This document shows, piece by piece, positions 1 to 6,697 of a stretch of 7,993 nucleotides of DNA (position 1 is the first letter of the stretch; each line of letters begins with the position of its first letter). The translations under genes and the position numbers were made by a program. The notes under the pieces are model-generated. The model had not been told where the DNA came from, did no database searches, and was given only the letters and a program-made list of their open reading frames with translations. The stretch is taken from contig DATBMY010000344.1 of NCBI GenBank assembly GCA_036554605.1, forward strand, positions 1-7,993, written 5' to 3'. This DNA comes from DATBMY01 sp036554605 (lineage in GTDB: Bacteria; Acidobacteriota; Blastocatellia; UBA7656).

Positions 1-624
1 GTGCTCGTGCGGGCCAACTTCGGCCGCAATCGCATATACGGGCTGGAGCACAGCTCGCGCATACGCTTCAACAACGACTGGTCGGCCGAGACGATTTACA
101 CATACCTGCACGTTCAAGACATGAACGGAACGCCCGCGCCCGACGGGTGGCTTAAGGTGCGTTACGCGCCGCAGGGGCGCAGGTTTTGGATAGAGCCTTA
201 TATACACGCGGCCGACGAGCAGACGCGGCTCTCGAGCATCGATCTGGGTGATCGCCGCACGGGAGCTACGCGCTCTCTATCAAGCATAGCGGCTTTCTTT
301 CTCAACGGCGCGACCGCGCGCGGGCTTGTCAGCGCGGGCCCGGATAATATATTCGGGACGGCCGACGACTTTTTGAAGGCGACCGGGGAGACGCTCCCGC
401 GGATACAGCGACGGGTGCTTGGACCTACGCTTGAAGCGGCGCCGCTTTTTCGAGAGGTGCCTGGTTATGTCGCATTCAACATTCGCGGCGGCGTCAGGCT
501 CGGCGAGCGACACGACCTGCTCATCGATTTTCAAAACATCACCGACCGCAACTACCGCGGCGTCGACTGGGGAGTCGACGCGGCTGGCCGGGGCGTTTAC
601 GTGAGATTCAATACGAAATTTTAG
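1..624 (+). CDS. TonB-dependent outer-membrane receptor, C-terminal part (5' end outside window)
   Basis: The reading frame is open from the first base and ends at TAG 622-624, giving the last 207 residues of a larger protein. The fragment has the look of an outer-membrane beta-barrel: alternating polar and hydrophobic strands, aromatic girdle residues, and a last strand VYVRFNTKF that ends in phenylalanine, the usual BAM-recognition C-terminus. The stretch DLLIDFQNITDRNYRGVDWG is typical of the penultimate strands of TonB-dependent receptors, where an N-(I/L)-(T/F)-D-(R/K)-x-Y motif is common. A loop around residues 111-121 (GPDNIFGTADD) is rich in Asp and Gly and could bind a metal; that is inference. 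Such receptors import siderophores, vitamins or glycans using TonB energy. The substrate cannot be told from this end. The GTG at base 1 is just the window edge, not a real start. Confidence 0.85.
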   Translation: MLVRANFGRNRIYGLEHSSRIRFNNDWSAETIYTYLHVQDMNGTPAPDGWLKVRYAPQGRRFWIEPYIHAADEQTRLSSIDLGDRRTGATRSLSSIAAFFLNGATARGLVSAGPDNIFGTADDFLKATGETLPRIQRRVLGPTLEAAPLFREVPGYVAFNIRGGVRLGERHDLLIDFQNITDRNYRGVDWGVDAAGRGVYVRFNTKF

Positions 625-643
625 CGCAACGCCGTTGCTTTGC

Positions 644-649
644 GAGGAG
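644..649 (+). promoter_or_regulatory. Ribosome binding site GAGGAG for the GNAT gene
   Basis: GAGGAG lies 5 bases before a TTG codon at 655 and 14 bases before the first ATG at 664. The spacing favours TTG as the start; the ATG is closer to where homologous proteins usually begin. The two differ by only three residues. Confidence 0.5.
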
Positions 650-654
650 TATAA

Positions 655-1140
655 TTGCCGGGTATGGCCATCGTGATACGCAAAGCGGGCGAAGATGAGA
701 TTGAGTCTTTACGGCCGCTGCTCCTGCTTGCGGAGCCTTTCGAGCGCGCGCTCGACTGGAGCCTGGAAAACCTGAGCGACGCGGTCTATTCGATGATGGA
801 TGACGGGCAGATAGTTGGCGCGGCAACCATGCGCTGGAACAGCGAGCCGTGCGAGATCATGGAGCTGGGCATAGCGGCCGAACGGCAGGGGCAGGGGCTC
901 GGCAAGCAGTTTGTAAAATGGCTCATCGAGGAGGCGCGCCGCCGCGGCAAACGAGAGATGCTCGTGGGCACGGCCAATTCAAGCATCGATAACATCGCTT
1001 TTTATCAAAGGTGCGGCTTTCGCATAGACCACGTGCGAGAGGACTATTTCTGGTATCACCGCGAGCCGGTATTCGAGAACGGCATTCGCGTCCGCGATAT
1101 GCTCGTCTTCCGATACGACCTCAACGAACGTGACGAGTGA
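655..1140 (+). CDS. GNAT family N-acetyltransferase
   Basis: A 161-residue single-domain protein of normal GNAT length. It should transfer an acetyl group from acetyl-CoA to an amine; the substrate is unknown. The acetyl-CoA pyrophosphate loop (motif A, Q-x-x-G-x-G/A) is visible as Q78-G-Q-G-L-G83, preceded by the beta4 strand EIMELGIAAE and followed by the helix KQFVKWLIEEARRRG. Motif B appears as NIAFYQRCGF (113-122), the usual N-x-x-A-x-x-F/L-Y-x-x-x-G-F pattern. The C-terminal ENGIRVRDMLVF resembles the end of small soluble acetyltransferases such as Bacillus YvbK (from memory, not searched). There is no signal peptide, so it is cytoplasmic. TTG 655 is chosen on ribosome-binding-site spacing; ATG 664 is the alternative. 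It lies 30 bases after the receptor gene on the same strand and could be co-transcribed with it. The stop codon sits inside a stem-loop. Confidence 0.9.
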   Translation: MPGMAIVIRKAGEDEIESLRPLLLLAEPFERALDWSLENLSDAVYSMMDDGQIVGAATMRWNSEPCEIMELGIAAERQGQGLGKQFVKWLIEEARRRGKREMLVGTANSSIDNIAFYQRCGFRIDHVREDYFWYHREPVFENGIRVRDMLVFRYDLNERDE

Positions 1141-1176
1141 CAAGAGGGAACAAGTATCCGTAGTTGTCTTGTCACT
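1136..1176 (+). terminator. Stem-loop over the GNAT stop codon; possible weak terminator or attenuator
   Basis: AGTGACAAGA (1136-1145) and TCTTGTCACT (1167-1176) are perfect 10-bp inverted repeats with a 21-base loop; AAC 1149-1151 and GTT 1163-1165 could extend pairing inside the loop. The TGA stop of the GNAT gene (1138-1140) is in the left arm. No T-run follows (next bases are TCCCAACG), so a standard intrinsic terminator is not well supported. The right arm overlaps the -35 box of the next gene's promoter. Confidence 0.4.
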
Positions 1177-1198
1177 TCCCAACGCCGATGGCTAGAAT
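1169..1198 (+). promoter_or_regulatory. Sigma70-type promoter for the VPS10/Asp-box gene
   Basis: TTGTCA (1169-1174, 5 of 6 to TTGACA) and TAGAAT (1193-1198, 5 of 6 to TATAAT) are separated by 18 bases. Transcription would begin near 1205, leaving a leader of about 43 bases before the ATG at 1248. It is the best-matching promoter on the + strand here and argues that the gene is transcribed on its own. Confidence 0.55.
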
Positions 1199-1231
1199 AA
1201 GCCTTCTTCATTCCGATTTCTTAAACAAAAC

Positions 1232-1239
1232 AGAAGGAG
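1232..1239 (+). promoter_or_regulatory. Ribosome binding site AGAAGGAG fixing the start of the VPS10/Asp-box gene
   Basis: AGAAGGAG ends 8 bases before ATG 1248. It selects that ATG over the upstream in-frame TTG at 1164, which has no such site and would put 28 extra residues ahead of a clean signal peptide. Confidence 0.8.
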
Positions 1240-1247
1240 CCTTTTCT

Positions 1248-4200
1248 ATGAGGAACAACAGCCCCCGGCGCAGGCTTGCCATCGCGTGCTTTATGGCGAT
1301 CTCTTTATTCGCATCGCTCCCTCGAGCGACAGCTCTGGCGCAGCAGCGCGACGCCGATTCGAAGCTGCTCAAAGGAATCACCTGGCGCAACATCGGCCCT
1401 TATCGCGGCGGGCGGGTCACGGCGGTCGCGGGCATCACGTCGCAACCCATGGTCTATTACTTCGGCGCAACGGGCGGCGGCGTTTATAAGACGACCGATG
1501 GCGGGGCGAACTGGGAGCCGGTCTCGGATGGGTATTTCAAGACCGGATCGGTCGGCGCGATAGGCGTAGCCGAATCCGACCCGAACGTCATCTATGTTGG
1601 AATGGGCGAATCGCCCATACGCGGCAACGTGTCGCACGGCGACGGGATGTACAAATCTACGGATGCGGGAAAGAGCTGGAAGCACACCGGTCTGGGCGAG
1701 ACCAGGCACATAGCTCGCGTGCGGGTGCATCCGAAGAATCCCGACATAGTCTTTGTCGCCGCGCTCGGCCACATCTTCGGTCCTCACGAGCAGCGCGGCG
1801 TCTTTCGATCCGCGGATGGCGGCAAGACCTGGCAAAAGATCCTCTACAGAAATGAGAAGGCGGGCGCGATCGATCTGATATTCGACCCTACAAATTCAAA
1901 CGTATTGTATGCCGGGTTCTGGGAGGTCCAGCGCAAGCCCTGGTCTCTTGAGAGCGGCGGGCCGGGCGGCGGCCTCTTAAAATCGACTGACGGCGGCGAT
2001 ACGTGGACCGATATAACTCGAAATCCGGGAATGCCGAAAGGGATGACCGGCAAGGTCGGTGTAACGGTCTCGCCCGTCAATCCCGACCGCGTGTGGGCGA
2101 TCATCGAGGCGGAAGACGGCGGCATCTTCAGGTCCGACGACGCCGGAAAGAACTGGATAAAGGTGAACGAGCAGCGGGCGCTGCGCCAGCGCGCCTGGTA
2201 TTACACGCGCATTTATGCCGATACTCAAAACGTCGATTCGGTCTATGTGCTCAACGTCGGGTTCTTTAAATCGAACGACGGGGGCCGAAACTTTACGACC
2301 ATCGGCGTGCCGCACGGCGACAACCACGATCTGTGGATCGCGCCTGACGATGCCTCTCGCATGATCAACAGCAATGACGGCGGCGCGAACGTATCTTTCA
2401 ACGGCGGCCGCACCTGGAGCGAGCAGGATCAGGCGACGGCGCAGTTCTATCGCGTCGCCGTGGATAACGATTTCCCCTATAACGTCTATGGCGCGCAGCA
2501 AGACAACTCGACTATAAAGATCGCAAGCCGCACGACCGAATTCGGGATAGGCCCCACGCACTGGTACGACGTAGGCGGGGGCGAGTCCGGGTGGATCGCG
2601 CCGAGCCCTAAGAACTCGAACATAGTCTTCGCCGGATCATACGGCGGCCTTATAACTCGATACGATCACCGGACCGGGCAGCAGCGCAACATAACGGTGT
2701 GGCCCGATAACCCGATGGGCGCGGGCGCCGAGGCGATGAGGTGGAGATTTCAATGGAACTTTCCGATTCTCTTTTCGCCCCACGACCCGAACGTGCTTTA
2801 CGCCGCGGGCAACGTACTTTTCCGCACGACCAATGAAGGACAGAACTGGGAGGCGATAAGCCCCGACCTCACGCGCAACGACAAGACAAAGCAAGGACCG
2901 TCGGGCGGCCCGATCACCAAAGACAACACGAGCGTCGAATACTACGACACGATCTTCACGGTGATGGAATCGCCCGTCGAGAAAGGGGTGATTTGGACAG
3001 GGGCCGATGACGGGCTCGTCTATGTCACTCGCGACAACGGCAAGTCGTGGCAGAACGTGACCCCGAAAGAGATGCCCGAATGGATACAGGTGAATTCAAT
3101 CGAGGCATCGCCAAACGCGCCCGGGACGGCTTACGTCGCGGCGACCATGTACAAGTGGGACGATTTCAAGCCTTATCTTTACAAGACGAGCGATTACGGA
3201 AAGACGTGGAAGAAGATCATCAACGGCATCCCTGATGGCGCGTTCACCCGGGTCATACGCGAAGACCCGAACCGCCGCGGGCTTCTTTACGCGGGGACGG
3301 AGACGGGGATGTACGTCTCGTTCGACGACGGAGAGAACTGGCAGTCGCTGCAATTGAACATGCCGGCCGTGCCCATAACCGACCTCGCGGTCCATAAACG
3401 CGAGAAAGACCTTGTGGCCGCAACCCAGGGACGCAGCTTCTATATACTCGACGACCTGCCGGTGCTGCACCAGATGTCGGACGCGGCCAGGGCGGACGCT
3501 TATCTGTTCAAGCCGGAAGATCCGTACCGCATGCCCGGCGGCGGATTCAACTTTCCAGGTGCGACCGTCGGGCAGAATCCTCCGGCGGGCGCGGTCATAT
3601 ACTATTACCTGAGAGAAAAGCCCAAAGACGTAACGCTCGAAATACTCGACGGAGCGGGCAAGCTTATACGCAAATTCACTGCTCGCGAATCGGGCACACA
3701 GCCGCAGGGTGGCGGACCGTTCGGCGGCGGCGCGGCGCGACTATCGGCCGAAGCGGGTTTGAACCGCTTCGCGTGGGACTTTCGTTACGATGATGCCCGG
3801 CGCTTTCCGGGAATGATACTTTGGGCCGGCAACACCACGGGCCCGCGCGCCGTGCCGGGAACATATCAGGTGCGGCTCACGGCGGACGGCAAGAGCCTGA
3901 CTCAGAGCTTCGAGATCAAGAAAGACCCGCGGCTCGATACGACGGCGGATGATTTCGCGAAGCAGTTCGATCTGCTGATAAAGATACGCGACAAGTTCAG
4001 CGAGACTACCGACGCGATCTTGCGGATACGCGACGTGCGCAAACAGGTTGATGACATAGTCGCCCGTGTGAAGGACGATGCGAAGGGGAAGCCGGTTGCC
4101 GACGCGGCGAAGACGCTTCGAGATAAGCTGACGACGGTCGAGGAAGAGCTATACCAGACGAAGAACCAGAGCAATCAGGACCCGCTCAATTATCCGATCA

Positions 4201-4424
4201 GGCTCAATAACAAGCTGGCGGCGCTTGGCGGCGTCGTGGCGAGCGCGGACGCGGCCCCGACATCACAGTCATACGCGGTTTACGAAGATCTCGCGGGCAA
4301 GATCGATGCGCAGCTCGAAAAGCTAAGGCAGATCATGCGCACGGACCTTCCGGCATTTAATCGCGTAGTGCGCGAGCAGGATATACCGGCCGTCATCGTG
4401 AAGGCGAACGCGGCCGGTAATTGA
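1248..4424 (+). CDS. Secreted VPS10/sortilin-like Asp-box beta-propeller protein
   Basis: From ATG 1248 the product has 1058 residues. Residues 1-31 form a Sec signal peptide: basic N-region (R7-R9), hydrophobic core 10-24, and a TALA|QQ cleavage site. Residues of roughly 45-740 hold about twelve Asp boxes (S/T-x-D-x-G-x-x-W) on propeller-blade turns: near 82, 137, 188, 246, 296, 342, 375, 383, 527, 594, 647 and 691. This is the VPS10/sortilin-like or 'BNR-repeat glycosyl hydrolase' family common in Acidobacteriota and Bacteroidota. Despite the frequent 'glycosyl hydrolase' label I see no sialidase catalytic set, so enzyme activity is unproven. Residues of roughly 780-895 look like a beta-sandwich (GLNRFAWDFRY; VPGTYQVRLTADG) after a Gly-rich linker at 819-829, and about 900-1050 is a charged helical tail, possibly coiled coil. 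Likely periplasmic or surface-located, perhaps binding peptides or glycans. Confidence 0.88.
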   Translation: MRNNSPRRRLAIACFMAISLFASLPRATALAQQRDADSKLLKGITWRNIGPYRGGRVTAVAGITSQPMVYYFGATGGGVYKTTDGGANWEPVSDGYFKTGSVGAIGVAESDPNVIYVGMGESPIRGNVSHGDGMYKSTDAGKSWKHTGLGETRHIARVRVHPKNPDIVFVAALGHIFGPHEQRGVFRSADGGKTWQKILYRNEKAGAIDLIFDPTNSNVLYAGFWEVQRKPWSLESGGPGGGLLKSTDGGDTWTDITRNPGMPKGMTGKVGVTVSPVNPDRVWAIIEAEDGGIFRSDDAGKNWIKVNEQRALRQRAWYYTRIYADTQNVDSVYVLNVGFFKSNDGGRNFTTIGVPHGDNHDLWIAPDDASRMINSNDGGANVSFNGGRTWSEQDQATAQFYRVAVDNDFPYNVYGAQQDNSTIKIASRTTEFGIGPTHWYDVGGGESGWIAPSPKNSNIVFAGSYGGLITRYDHRTGQQRNITVWPDNPMGAGAEAMRWRFQWNFPILFSPHDPNVLYAAGNVLFRTTNEGQNWEAISPDLTRNDKTKQGPSGGPITKDNTSVEYYDTIFTVMESPVEKGVIWTGADDGLVYVTRDNGKSWQNVTPKEMPEWIQVNSIEASPNAPGTAYVAATMYKWDDFKPYLYKTSDYGKTWKKIINGIPDGAFTRVIREDPNRRGLLYAGTETGMYVSFDDGENWQSLQLNMPAVPITDLAVHKREKDLVAATQGRSFYILDDLPVLHQMSDAARADAYLFKPEDPYRMPGGGFNFPGATVGQNPPAGAVIYYYLREKPKDVTLEILDGAGKLIRKFTARESGTQPQGGGPFGGGAARLSAEAGLNRFAWDFRYDDARRFPGMILWAGNTTGPRAVPGTYQVRLTADGKSLTQSFEIKKDPRLDTTADDFAKQFDLLIKIRDKFSETTDAILRIRDVRKQVDDIVARVKDDAKGKPVADAAKTLRDKLTTVEEELYQTKNQSNQDPLNYPIRLNNKLAALGGVVASADAAPTSQSYAVYEDLAGKIDAQLEKLRQIMRTDLPAFNRVVREQDIPAVIVKANAAGN

Positions 4425-4438
4425 AGGCGCTCGCTTTT

Positions 4439-5599
4439 CTAGCACATCTGATTCATACGGGCCAGCTGAAGACACTCGGTGGCCGCCAGGTCTAAACTGC
4501 CCGACTGAGTATAAATCTCCTTGAGCTTGAGGCGAGCCTGTATATTGTCAGGGTCCTTCGCCAGCATAGATCGAAGCATCGCTATTTTCTTTTCGGCGCT
4601 CGGCTGATCGTCTGAAGCTGGGGAGACAGAAATCATAGAATCGGTTTCGGTATAAGAAGCATCGAATTCTCCAGGCATATTTATCGTCTCCCGGGCATCT
4701 CTCTTTTGCGCGGCGGCCTGCAATCTACGCACAGCCTGTAGTTTCGACTGATCGTTCCTGAGCCAGAAAATCTCCGCCAGTAGCTTTAATGCCTCGATAT
4801 TGTTTTTGTCACGCCTGAGTATCAGCCGCAAAGGGCGTATGGCCTGGTCAATCGATCCGGCCATAAGATATGCGCGGCTCAGGGCTATCGGTAATTCAGC
4901 TTCGTAGGGATGCTTTTCAAGGGCCTGGCTCAATAACTTGATCGCCTCATCGTAATGCCCCTGTTGCGTATGGATGCCGGCAACGATCTTCAAGGCCGCA
5001 CAGCTATCGGGCAACAGAGCCATAGCCTTTAGATAGACGGCGAGGGCCGGCTCGATCTCTCCGCGCCCGTAGAATTTTGCCCCGGCCATAATCAGGCTGT
5101 CGTGGGCTCTCTCGATTTCTCCGCAACCGTAGAGAAGCTCGCTAATTCTTATATGGATCTTTTCATCCCCTGGATCGAGTTCAGCCAATCTCTGGTAAGC
5201 CAGAAGAGCTTGCCGCGGATCTCCCGACCGTTCGCATAACTGAGCCGCTTGATAAAATAGTTGACGGGCTTCTGTAGTATGAGCCTGGATAGTATAAATC
5301 TCGCCTAATTGCATCAGGTGAGGGGTTGATTCGGGGGATAATCTCAATATCTTTTTCAGCATCGCGACGGCTCGTATCCTAAAGCCATGCTGGCAGTAGT
5401 GATCGGCGAGCGTAGAGAAACAGGATAAGGCATTCGGGATCTTACCCGCGCGAACGTAGAGGTCTCCGATAGTGTTAAGCAACGATGTATCCTCGGGATC
5501 TTGCTCGACCGCCTGGAAGTACTGGGCGATAGCGGCGGTAATGTTGCCGCGCTGCATATATTTTTCGGCGAGGCGCAGAGCCTTATTCTTCTCGTCCAT
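4439..5599 (-). CDS. Tetratricopeptide repeat (TPR) protein, cytoplasmic
   Basis: A 386-residue protein without signal peptide or membrane segment. It is nearly all helical TPR repeats: clear units start near residues 3, 37, 94, 128, 179, 200, 234 and 267, with the usual W/L-G-Y-A-F-A-P spacing (for example NTIGDLYVRAGKIPNALSCF and AGIHTQQGHYDEAIKLLSQA). A low-complexity linker rich in Ser, Asp and Glu (about 303-337) separates the main array from a last repeat (338-386) that ends in Met-Cys. TPR arrays are protein-binding scaffolds; the opening (KALRLAEKYMQRGNITAAI) resembles TPR proteins of Acidobacteriota and Myxococcota, but I cannot name a partner. ATG 5597-5599 follows AAGGAG with an 8-base spacer. 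It meets the propeller gene tail to tail with 14 bases between stops and no obvious terminator. Its base composition looks lower in GC than its neighbours. Confidence 0.88.
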   Translation of the reverse strand: MDEKNKALRLAEKYMQRGNITAAIAQYFQAVEQDPEDTSLLNTIGDLYVRAGKIPNALSCFSTLADHYCQHGFRIRAVAMLKKILRLSPESTPHLMQLGEIYTIQAHTTEARQLFYQAAQLCERSGDPRQALLAYQRLAELDPGDEKIHIRISELLYGCGEIERAHDSLIMAGAKFYGRGEIEPALAVYLKAMALLPDSCAALKIVAGIHTQQGHYDEAIKLLSQALEKHPYEAELPIALSRAYLMAGSIDQAIRPLRLILRRDKNNIEALKLLAEIFWLRNDQSKLQAVRRLQAAAQKRDARETINMPGEFDASYTETDSMISVSPASDDQPSAEKKIAMLRSMLAKDPDNIQARLKLKEIYTQSGSLDLAATECLQLARMNQMC

Positions 5600-5607
5600 C
5601 AGGCTTT

Positions 5608-5613
5608 CTCCTT
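5608..5613 (-). promoter_or_regulatory. Ribosome binding site AAGGAG of the TPR gene
   Basis: Read on the minus strand, AAGGAG ends 8 bases before ATG 5599, supporting that start. Confidence 0.75.
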
Positions 5614-5757
5614 GATCGCAGGTTCAGTGGAAGCGGAAGTTCGCGGATTCAGCATCATATTAGCCAGTGAGGGGGAGTCTTAAGCTCTTTTTCCCTCTGT
5701 ATTACGCGAAAGTAAGAATATTCTACAATTTCCAAAGATAAATAAGGGGCGGGCCAG

Positions 5758-5763
5758 ATTATA
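5758..5763 (-). promoter_or_regulatory. Candidate -10 box TATAAT for the TPR gene
   Basis: A perfect TATAAT on the minus strand, about 160 bases before the TPR start codon. No good TTGACA-like box sits at the expected 16-19 base distance, so it would depend on an activator, or is chance. Confidence 0.3.
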
Positions 5764-5767
5764 AGTC

Positions 5768-5794
5768 TCGACCCGATCGCTTCTGGTATATAAT
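5768..5794 (+). promoter_or_regulatory. Candidate promoter for the intradiol dioxygenase gene
   Basis: A perfect TATAAT (5789-5794) follows a TCGACC (5768-5773, 4 of 6 to TTGACA) with a short 15-base spacer. Transcription would start near 5801 and give a leader of about 156 bases that contains the 14-bp palindrome. Confidence 0.35.
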
Positions 5795-5863
5795 GACGGC
5801 GTTCATAATTGGCGGGTCATCCATCATAAAGGGCCAAGCTCTTATTACCTTGCAATGCGAGCC

Positions 5864-5877
5864 GCGGCAGCTGCCGC
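5864..5877. repeat. Perfect 14-bp palindrome GCGGCAGCTGCCGC
   Basis: The sequence equals its own reverse complement over 14 bases, with CGA and TCG flanks able to extend the pairing around a 3-base bulge. It lies about 80 bases before the dioxygenase start and downstream of the candidate promoter. It could be an operator for a dimeric regulator; as RNA, a contiguous palindrome would need to open its centre to form a loop. Confidence 0.5.
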
Positions 5878-5943
5878 TCGAATCTATGAACTCTCATGAC
5901 GCCATCGCGTAATTGGATATGCGAGGCGGGCACGACGTAACTC

Positions 5944-5950
5944 AGGAGGA
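5944..5950 (+). promoter_or_regulatory. Strong ribosome binding site AGGAGGA deciding the GTG start
   Basis: A near-consensus Shine-Dalgarno sequence 6 bases before GTG 5957. It is why the GTG codon is accepted as the start, giving a complete Tat signal at the N-terminus. Confidence 0.85.
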
Positions 5951-5956
5951 AAAGTT

Positions 5957-6628
5957 GTGGAAGAAAACGAGAGCTTGATTTCGCGCCGCCGGTTACTTGG
6001 AATGGGGCTTGGGCTTGGCGGGCTTATTATAGCGGGCGATAGGATATCGTCGCTTGCCGACGAGCCGAAGCTGCGGCATACGCCAAAGCAGACCGCCGGT
6101 CCCTTCTATCCTTCGATGAAGCCGCTCGATAAAGACGGAGATTTGACGGTGGTCTCCGGAAAGGCGGGGCGCGCCCAGGGCAAGATCATTCACGTGATGG
6201 GGCGCGTGCTCAACGCGAAGGGCGAGCCTATCAGAAACGCAAAGGTCGAGATATGGCAGGCCAACACCCACGGACGATACGACCATCCGGGAGATAAGAA
6301 CTCAGCGCCGCTCGACCCGAGCTTCCAGGGCTTCGGCATTCAGATGACCGACCGGGAAGGCCGTTATCATTTCAAGACCATCAGGCCCGGCGCATACCCG
6401 GCAGGTACGGCTACGCGCACGCCCCATATACACTTCGACGTACAGGACCAGCGCGAACACCTCATAACGCAGATGTATTTCGAAGGCGAGCCGCTCAACG
6501 AAAAAGATTTCCTGTTCAATGCGGTCAAATCGAACCGGGAAGCCCTGGTCGCCCGGGTGCTGCCGCCAAACAAAGAGGTCGAGCCCGATTCCCTGATCGT
6601 CGCATGGGATATAGTTCTAGGGGCATGA
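5957..6628 (+). CDS. Tat-exported intradiol ring-cleavage dioxygenase (protocatechuate 3,4-dioxygenase-like)
   Basis: A 223-residue protein. The N-terminus SRRRLLGMGLGLGGLIIAG (9-27) is a twin-arginine signal, so the enzyme should be exported folded with its iron. The rest matches the beta-chain (PcaH) type: TAGPFYP at 46-52, VEIWQANTHGRYDHPG at 97-112, PGAYPAG at 144-150, TPHIHFDV at 155-162 and LITQMYFEGEPL at 169-180. By family alignment the non-haem Fe(III) ligands are Tyr108, Tyr147, His157 and His159, all present; Arg154 and Gln172 sit where the conserved Arg457 and Gln477 of Pseudomonas protocatechuate dioxygenase would be. Family reaction: O2-dependent cleavage of a catechol-type ring between its two hydroxyls. 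The exact substrate is unknown; exported members may act on lignin- or humus-derived aromatics. No other pca or cat gene and no alpha chain is in the window, so it probably acts as a stand-alone enzyme. Confidence 0.93.
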   Translation: MEENESLISRRRLLGMGLGLGGLIIAGDRISSLADEPKLRHTPKQTAGPFYPSMKPLDKDGDLTVVSGKAGRAQGKIIHVMGRVLNAKGEPIRNAKVEIWQANTHGRYDHPGDKNSAPLDPSFQGFGIQMTDREGRYHFKTIRPGAYPAGTATRTPHIHFDVQDQREHLITQMYFEGEPLNEKDFLFNAVKSNREALVARVLPPNKEVEPDSLIVAWDIVLGA

Positions 6629-6659
6629 CGGGAAAATAGCGACAAGCTACGAGAGGGAA

Positions 6660-6697
6660 GTCCAGAGTCCGAAGTCCGGGGTCCGAAGTCCGGAGTC
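6660..6697 (+). repeat. Period-7 tandem repeat GTCCNRR, left arm
   Basis: Five consecutive heptads begin with GTCC at 6660, 6667, 6674, 6681 and 6688, with a partial sixth at 6695. Within it the 13-mer GTCCGAAGTCCGG is perfectly repeated at 6667-6679 and 6681-6693. Confidence 0.85.

Larger units (their letters stand above)
5600..5956. other. Divergent intergenic control region (357 bases) between TPR and dioxygenase genes
   Basis: No convincing gene lies here. The stretch holds the two ribosome binding sites at its ends, one TATAAT box on each strand about 25 bases apart (5758-5763 on minus, 5789-5794 on plus), the 10-bp palindrome AGAATATTCT at 5715-5724, and the perfect 14-bp palindrome at 5864-5877. 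Part of it (about 5700-5765) is AT-rich compared with the flanking genes, as expected of a promoter region. A 39-codon frame at 5793-5912 was considered and rejected. Confidence 0.6.

Noticed and set aside
1164..1247. TTG start 28 codons upstream for the propeller gene
   Set aside because: No Shine-Dalgarno sequence; it lies inside the stem-loop and promoter; ATG 1248 has a strong site and starts a clean signal peptide.
1977..2561. 194-codon minus-strand open frame inside the propeller gene (also 1305-1835 and 3096-3470)
   Set aside because: Shadows of the GC-rich + strand gene: no domain, no ribosome binding site, and composition rich in Arg, Val and Ala as expected of antisense frames.
4425..4438. 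Terminator between the propeller and TPR genes
   Set aside because: The 14-base gap has no stem-loop; the genes may terminate within each other's 3' ends or by Rho.
5861..5895. Possible tRNA-like element, from the palindrome and CTCGAATC resembling a T-loop
   Set aside because: No acceptor stem, D-arm or anticodon arm could be placed around it.
5793..5912. 39-codon + strand frame in the divergent region
   Set aside because: Its ATG overlaps the TATAAT box, no ribosome binding site precedes it, and the peptide shows no recognisable feature; it also spans the palindrome.
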